The notes under the pieces were generated by a model, which did no database searches, was not told the DNA's origin, and was given only the letters and a program-made list of their open reading frames with translations. Positions 5,570-8,233 of a stretch of 8,233 nt of DNA are shown in pieces; position 1 is the first letter of the stretch, and each line of letters starts with the position of its first letter. The DNA is from Nitrosopumilales archaeon CG15_BIG_FIL_POST_REV_8_21_14_020_37_12 (GTDB lineage Archaea > Thermoproteota > Nitrososphaeria > Nitrososphaerales > Nitrosopumilaceae): assembly GCA_002781805.1 (NCBI GenBank), contig PFFZ01000052.1, positions 1 to 8,233 on the forward strand, in the 5' to 3' direction. Both the position numbers and the translations under genes were made by a program.

Positions 5570-6277
5570 TTAAGCGTAATCAAGATTGGTTTTAATCATC
5601 TCTTGAATCTCTTGCCATTCTGAATTTTCCTTTTCTTCCCATTTCTCAAAATAAACTACGTCTTTAAGCTCAAGTCTGGGAAGCCAACCAGCTTTTTCAA
5701 GATCCGGTTTTTCTGCAAATTCATCAACATATCCTAAACATAGATATGCTATTGGCACAACATGCTCAGGTAATTTTAAAACATCTTTTAATGTTTCATT
5801 GGACAGAATACTTACCCATCCAAGACCTATTCCCTCTGTCCTTGCTGCAAGCCACAAATTTTGAATTGCACAACAAACACTGTACAATCCTGCTTCTGGA
5901 ATGCTGGATCTTCCTATTACAAATGGACCGAATTTTGAAGGATCATATGTCACACAAATATTGATAGAAGACTCTAAAATGCCCTCAAGCTTGAATGAAA
6001 GATATTTTGATCTGTTTGGCTCTTCAACATGATGTGATGCCTTCTCTTTTTCAATCTCAAAAGATTCTTTGATTTTCTTTTTTGTTAAATCATCCTTAAT
6101 CAATATGAAATTCCATGGTTGAGAAAAACCAACTGATGGCGCATGATGAGCGGCGTTTAGAATTTTAGATAAAATCTCATTTTTAATAGGCTTTGATATA
6201 AAATGAGATCTGACATCTCTTCTAGAATAAACGGCCTTGTAAAATCCCTTTTTCTCATCCTCCGTAAATTCAGACAA
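5570..6277 (-). CDS. bluB: BluB-type 5,6-dimethylbenzimidazole synthase (nitroreductase fold)
   Basis: Over 235 residues this matches BluB, which uses O2 to break down reduced FMN into 5,6-dimethylbenzimidazole, the lower ligand of cobalamin. SRRDVRSHF at 18-26 holds the Asp (D21) corresponding to the essential Asp of the Sinorhizobium enzyme. AAHHAPSVGFSQPWNF at 42-57 is the flavin-binding segment, LSFKLEGI at 93-100 and IGRSSIPEAGLYSV at 121-134 follow. CAIQNLWLAARTEGIGLGWVSI at 136-157 includes the Ser (S156) matching the second key residue. GWLPR and a C-terminal aromatic tail also fit. These features separate BluB from generic nitroreductases. The start is TTG at 6277; upstream in frame there is only TTA before a stop at 6299-6301. 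tRNA-Arg and a probable FMN reductase lie downstream on the same strand. Marine thaumarchaea are known cobalamin makers, which agrees. Confidence 0.93.
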   Translation of the reverse strand: MSEFTEDEKKGFYKAVYSRRDVRSHFISKPIKNEILSKILNAAHHAPSVGFSQPWNFILIKDDLTKKKIKESFEIEKEKASHHVEEPNRSKYLSFKLEGILESSINICVTYDPSKFGPFVIGRSSIPEAGLYSVCCAIQNLWLAARTEGIGLGWVSILSNETLKDVLKLPEHVVPIAYLCLGYVDEFAEKPDLEKAGWLPRLELKDVVYFEKWEEKENSEWQEIQEMIKTNLDYA

Positions 6278-6355
6278 TTCTTTTAACCTATATTCTTCTT
6301 AATTCATGCTTTTGTTAAACGTTAATAATGTCAGTAGTTAGTCTTGTACTTCAAT

Positions 6356-6429
6356 GGGCCGGTAGTCTAGCTGGTTAGGATACCGCCTCGACACGGCGGT
6401 GATCGTGAGTTCGAATCTCACTCGGCCCA
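6356..6429 (+). tRNA. tRNA-Val (anticodon GAC) with C at position 33
   Basis: A 74-base tRNA cloverleaf. The acceptor GGGCCGG pairs with TCGGCCC (one G-U), the D-stem is GTCT/GGAT with two G-U pairs, and the T-arm is GTGAG-TTCGAAT-CTCAC. The anticodon stem CCGCC/GGCGG encloses TCGACAC, so the anticodon is GAC at 6390-6392, decoding valine GUC/GUU. Discriminator A at 6429 agrees with archaeal tRNA-Val. The base before the anticodon, position 33 (6389), is C, where nearly all tRNAs have U; positions 32-33 read TC instead of the common CT. No intron or encoded CCA is seen. A TTTTT run at 6431-6435 is a likely terminator. An AT-rich TTAATAAT at 6322-6329 may be its TATA box. Confidence 0.92.
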
Positions 6430-6433
6430 CTTT

Positions 6434-6931
6434 TTAATTTAAACTAGTCTGAAACTCTTTTTCAATTACACTCCAAGACGTCTCAGTCGTAATGCTGCCC
6501 TCAGCAGAAAAATTGGTAATATCTCCATTCGTAACTGAGTCGTATATTCCAGAATCTACATTAGACCTGACAAGAACAAACGTGTTTTTTAATGGAATCT
6601 CTACACCTGAATAAAATATAGCTCTACCTGGCATTGAAATATCCTCTGTAGAATACTGTCCTGATCCTAATAATACACCATTGGCAAATAACTGATAACT
6701 AATTACTGGAACTGTAAATGTTTTTTCACTTGGATTTTTTACACTAAATGTAACTTCTAACTTTGCGGTATTCTCAATTCTATTTACGTCTATTATTTTT
6801 ACACTATCTAATCTAATTTCAACCTGTTCTAACTGTGGATTGTCTAAACTAGCATAATATACAATTCCTCCCATCATCGCTAGTAATCCTGCTATTGCTG
6901 CATAAACAATCATCTTACTCTGAAGTGCCAA
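6434..6931 (-). CDS. Membrane-anchored LEA14-like (LEA2/WHy-type) protein, second copy of this architecture
   Basis: This is a 165-residue protein with one hydrophobic helix (MIVYAAIAGLLAMMGGIVYY, 7-26) and then an outside domain. Residues 39-125 show the LEA2/WHy layout: strands rich in alternating hydrophobics (IRLDSVKIIDV, 39-49, and KLEVTFSV, 57-64), KNPSEK at 65-70, a turn and strand (LFANGVLLGSGQYS, 81-94), and a later proline-containing strand (EIPLKNTFVLV). It shares this plan with the gene at 616-1065 but only weak residue identity by eye. The listed start is TTG at 6931, adding six residues (MALQSK); an in-frame ATG at residue 7, position 6913, is equally possible and would begin directly at the helix. 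The stop TAA at 6434-6436 overlaps the T run after tRNA-Val. Function is unknown; a stress role would be guesswork. Confidence 0.75.
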   Translation of the reverse strand: MALQSKMIVYAAIAGLLAMMGGIVYYASLDNPQLEQVEIRLDSVKIIDVNRIENTAKLEVTFSVKNPSEKTFTVPVISYQLFANGVLLGSGQYSTEDISMPGRAIFYSGVEIPLKNTFVLVRSNVDSGIYDSVTNGDITNFSAEGSITTETSWSVIEKEFQTSLN

Positions 6932-7013
6932 TTTACTGGTATCACATTATGTACAACTAAAAAAGGTTGTCAAGATCCAAATACATAATATTTGAACTAA
7001 GACATAACATATT
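6932..7013. promoter_or_regulatory. Divergent promoter between LEA14-like gene and CopD-like gene
   Basis: This gap is 82 bases. ATAATATT at 6985-6992 is centred 25-26 bases before the GTG at 7014, so the rightward gene has a good TATA box and probably a leaderless message. No equally clear box was found for the leftward gene. Confidence 0.5.
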
Positions 7014-7511
7014 GTGTCACCTCTAGAACAGGCAATTATTACATGGATTCATTTAATTTCCGCTGCAATTTGGGTTGGAGGTTCACTATTCATTGGAGTT
7101 GTTTTCTCTCCATTACTCAAAACACTGTCTAATTCAATTGAAGAAAGATTACAAATAATGATCAAGGTTGGAAAAAGATTTAACAAAATTGCCATTCCGT
7201 CATTAATAATTCTCATGGGAACTGGACTATATAATTCCCATATGCTACTGAGTAAACCTGAATTATTACTTGGTACAAGCTACGGAACATATCTTTCAAT
7301 CAAAATAATTTTGGTAATAGTATTAATCATTACATATGTAATTCATGTAAGAGTAATTCGAAAAGATGTGGAGCAAAAAATAATGGACAAACAACTGACT
7401 CAAGAACAAATTCAAAAATTAAGAAAAAAAATCATCATTCTTGGCGAAATTACCGTAGTTATATCTATTACAATCCTATTTTTTGCATCATTGTTAGATG
7501 CTGGTGTCTAA
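7014..7511 (+). CDS. CopD-like four-helix membrane protein
   Basis: This 165-residue integral membrane protein begins with GTG at 7014, fixed by the TATA box upstream. The predicted helices are at about 7-31, 59-78, 92-115 and 140-161. Helix 1 carries HLISAAIWVGGSLF at 13-26, close to the CopD pattern (His, then Trp-x-Gly-Gly). Between helices 1 and 2 there is a charged loop, and between 3 and 4 a Lys/Glu-rich stretch (116-139). His also occurs at 76 (GLYNSHML, within or at the end of helix 2) and 111 (helix 3). CopD-type proteins take part in copper transfer or resistance and related ones bind heme, so copper handling in an ammonia oxidiser would make sense, but the substrate is not shown. 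Its 3' end overlaps the convergent RtcA gene by 18 bases. Confidence 0.7.
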   Translation: MSPLEQAIITWIHLISAAIWVGGSLFIGVVFSPLLKTLSNSIEERLQIMIKVGKRFNKIAIPSLIILMGTGLYNSHMLLSKPELLLGTSYGTYLSIKIILVIVLIITYVIHVRVIRKDVEQKIMDKQLTQEQIQKLRKKIIILGEITVVISITILFFASLLDAGV

Positions 7512-8233
7512 AACTCCTTCTATTCTAACTTCAAATCCACCTGGTATTTTTCCAATTCCATATTTGCATCTTGTAAATTTTGAAGCAACATAGAGATTTG
7601 TTTCTAAATGTTTTGAAATTTTTGGTACTGTAAATATAGTCATGTCATTTGTTAGGCTTGCAGGCAGCACCAACATATCTGCAAGATTTTCATCAATTCC
7701 TAACTGATTTTTAGTAATCTTATTCAAATCTAAATTAAACTCATTAATTTTTTTATCATATACACTATCAACACCAATAATTGAATTGTTATCTATACTT
7801 GCAATTAATATCGAAGATCCTGAATCATTTGCATCTTCTTTTTTAATACTAAATTCCACGTCAAATTTATTTTTAATTAATTCTAATTCAATTTTTTTGC
7901 ATTTCTCTTGTATTATCTGTTCTGGTAATTTCGAAAATGAACAAAATAATTTTATTTTCTTGGTGTTTCTCTTAATTAATGAAATTGATTTAATTTGAGA
8001 TGGAAAAATTTCTAATTTTACTTCTCCACCACCCTTAGGATAATATCCACGTTTAATCAATTTCATTGAAACATTTATTCCCATTCTTGAATATGCTTCT
8101 CCCAAAACATATCGAGTGTAATCCATGGTTGGACTCCAAAGAACGTCAGTACCGCCTTTGATAAACAACTCTACTTTCTTTTGACAAATAGAAGAAATTG
8201 GAATTAGAACCTGAAGAATTAATGAGATACTCC
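7494..8233 (-). CDS. rtcA: RNA 3'-terminal phosphate cyclase, C-terminal part (5' end beyond window)
   Basis: The frame is open from the right edge to a TAG at 7494, about 246 residues of an enzyme usually near 340 long, so the N-terminal quarter is missing. RtcA uses ATP to turn an RNA 3'-phosphate into a 2',3'-cyclic phosphate. Near the edge SISLILQVLIP matches the family's GSxxLxLQTxLP segment. KGGTDVLWSPTMDY (8159-8118) matches the Gly-Gly-Thr motif, and KRGYYPKGGGEV follows. ENLADMLVLPASL matches the conserved LADQLVLP block. The catalytic His, equal to E. coli His309 in HLLTN, is the His of KHLETN (7608-7610). Nothing suggests inactivation. A TTG at 8168 could be read as a start, but the family match continues upstream, so the gene truly extends. 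Its 3' end overlaps the CopD-like gene by 18 bases. Confidence 0.92.
   Translation of the reverse strand, partial: SISLILQVLIPISSICQKKVELFIKGGTDVLWSPTMDYTRYVLGEAYSRMGINVSMKLIKRGYYPKGGGEVKLEIFPSQIKSISLIKRNTKKIKLFCSFSKLPEQIIQEKCKKIELELIKNKFDVEFSIKKEDANDSGSSILIASIDNNSIIGVDSVYDKKINEFNLDLNKITKNQLGIDENLADMLVLPASLTNDMTIFTVPKISKHLETNLYVASKFTRCKYGIGKIPGGFEVRIEGVLDTSI

Noticed and set aside
5746..5964. Plus-strand 72-residue ORF
   Set aside because: It is antisense to BluB, whose motifs are strong.
7786..7998. Plus-strand 70-residue ORF
   Set aside because: It is antisense to RtcA and has a skewed Ser/Ile/Asn/Phe composition typical of a shadow frame.
8166..8168. TTG as the RtcA start
   Set aside because: The RtcA family match continues upstream of it to the window edge, so the start is outside the window.

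Overview
The window looks like a piece of an ammonia-oxidising thaumarchaeon (Nitrososphaerota), most like the marine Nitrosopumilus group. That is an inference from AT-rich DNA, TATA-like boxes about 25-28 bases before start codons with little or no leader (leaderless mRNAs), many TTG/GTG starts, archaeal-type tRNAs, a secreted protein with a PEF-type archaeosortase tail, and a BluB-like cobalamin gene. No mobile element, CRISPR array or rRNA was seen.

Layout. 1-1065 (-): a LEA14-like membrane-anchored protein followed 12 bases later by a PfkB-family kinase that runs off the left edge. 1198-1686 (+): a conserved-looking protein with a probable winged-helix C-terminus, tail-to-tail with a 63-residue zinc-ribbon protein (-). 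A 45-bp divergent promoter then leads to a second tiny zinc-ribbon gene (1916-2071, +, TTG start). 2058-3428 (-): a cyclophilin directly abutting a secreted PEF-CTERM-like protein. 3669-4452 (+): a 75-residue helix-turn-helix protein and a two-helix membrane protein with a coiled coil. 4454-4609 (-): a tiny Cys/His-rich protein. 4877-6277 (-): BluB (5,6-dimethylbenzimidazole synthase), a tRNA-Arg(CCT) with an enlarged D-loop, and a flavodoxin-fold FMN reductase. 6356-6429 (+): tRNA-Val(GAC) with an unusual C33. 6434-6931 (-): a second LEA14-like protein. 7014-7511 (+): a CopD-like four-helix membrane protein. 7494-8233 (-): the C-terminal two thirds of RtcA, RNA 3'-phosphate cyclase, cut by the right edge.

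How it fits together. Most of this is single-gene transcription units with short intergenic gaps. Every convergent junction is within a few bases or overlapping. The clearest possible functional link is BluB, which consumes reduced FMN, lying on the same strand as an FMN-reductase-like gene. The most unusual sequence features are the 29-base D-loop of tRNA-Arg (a probable non-canonical intron of about 18-20 bases), C33 in tRNA-Val, and three very small Cys-rich proteins, two of them short enough to be missed by gene callers. I did not find convincing evidence of a new multi-gene system.
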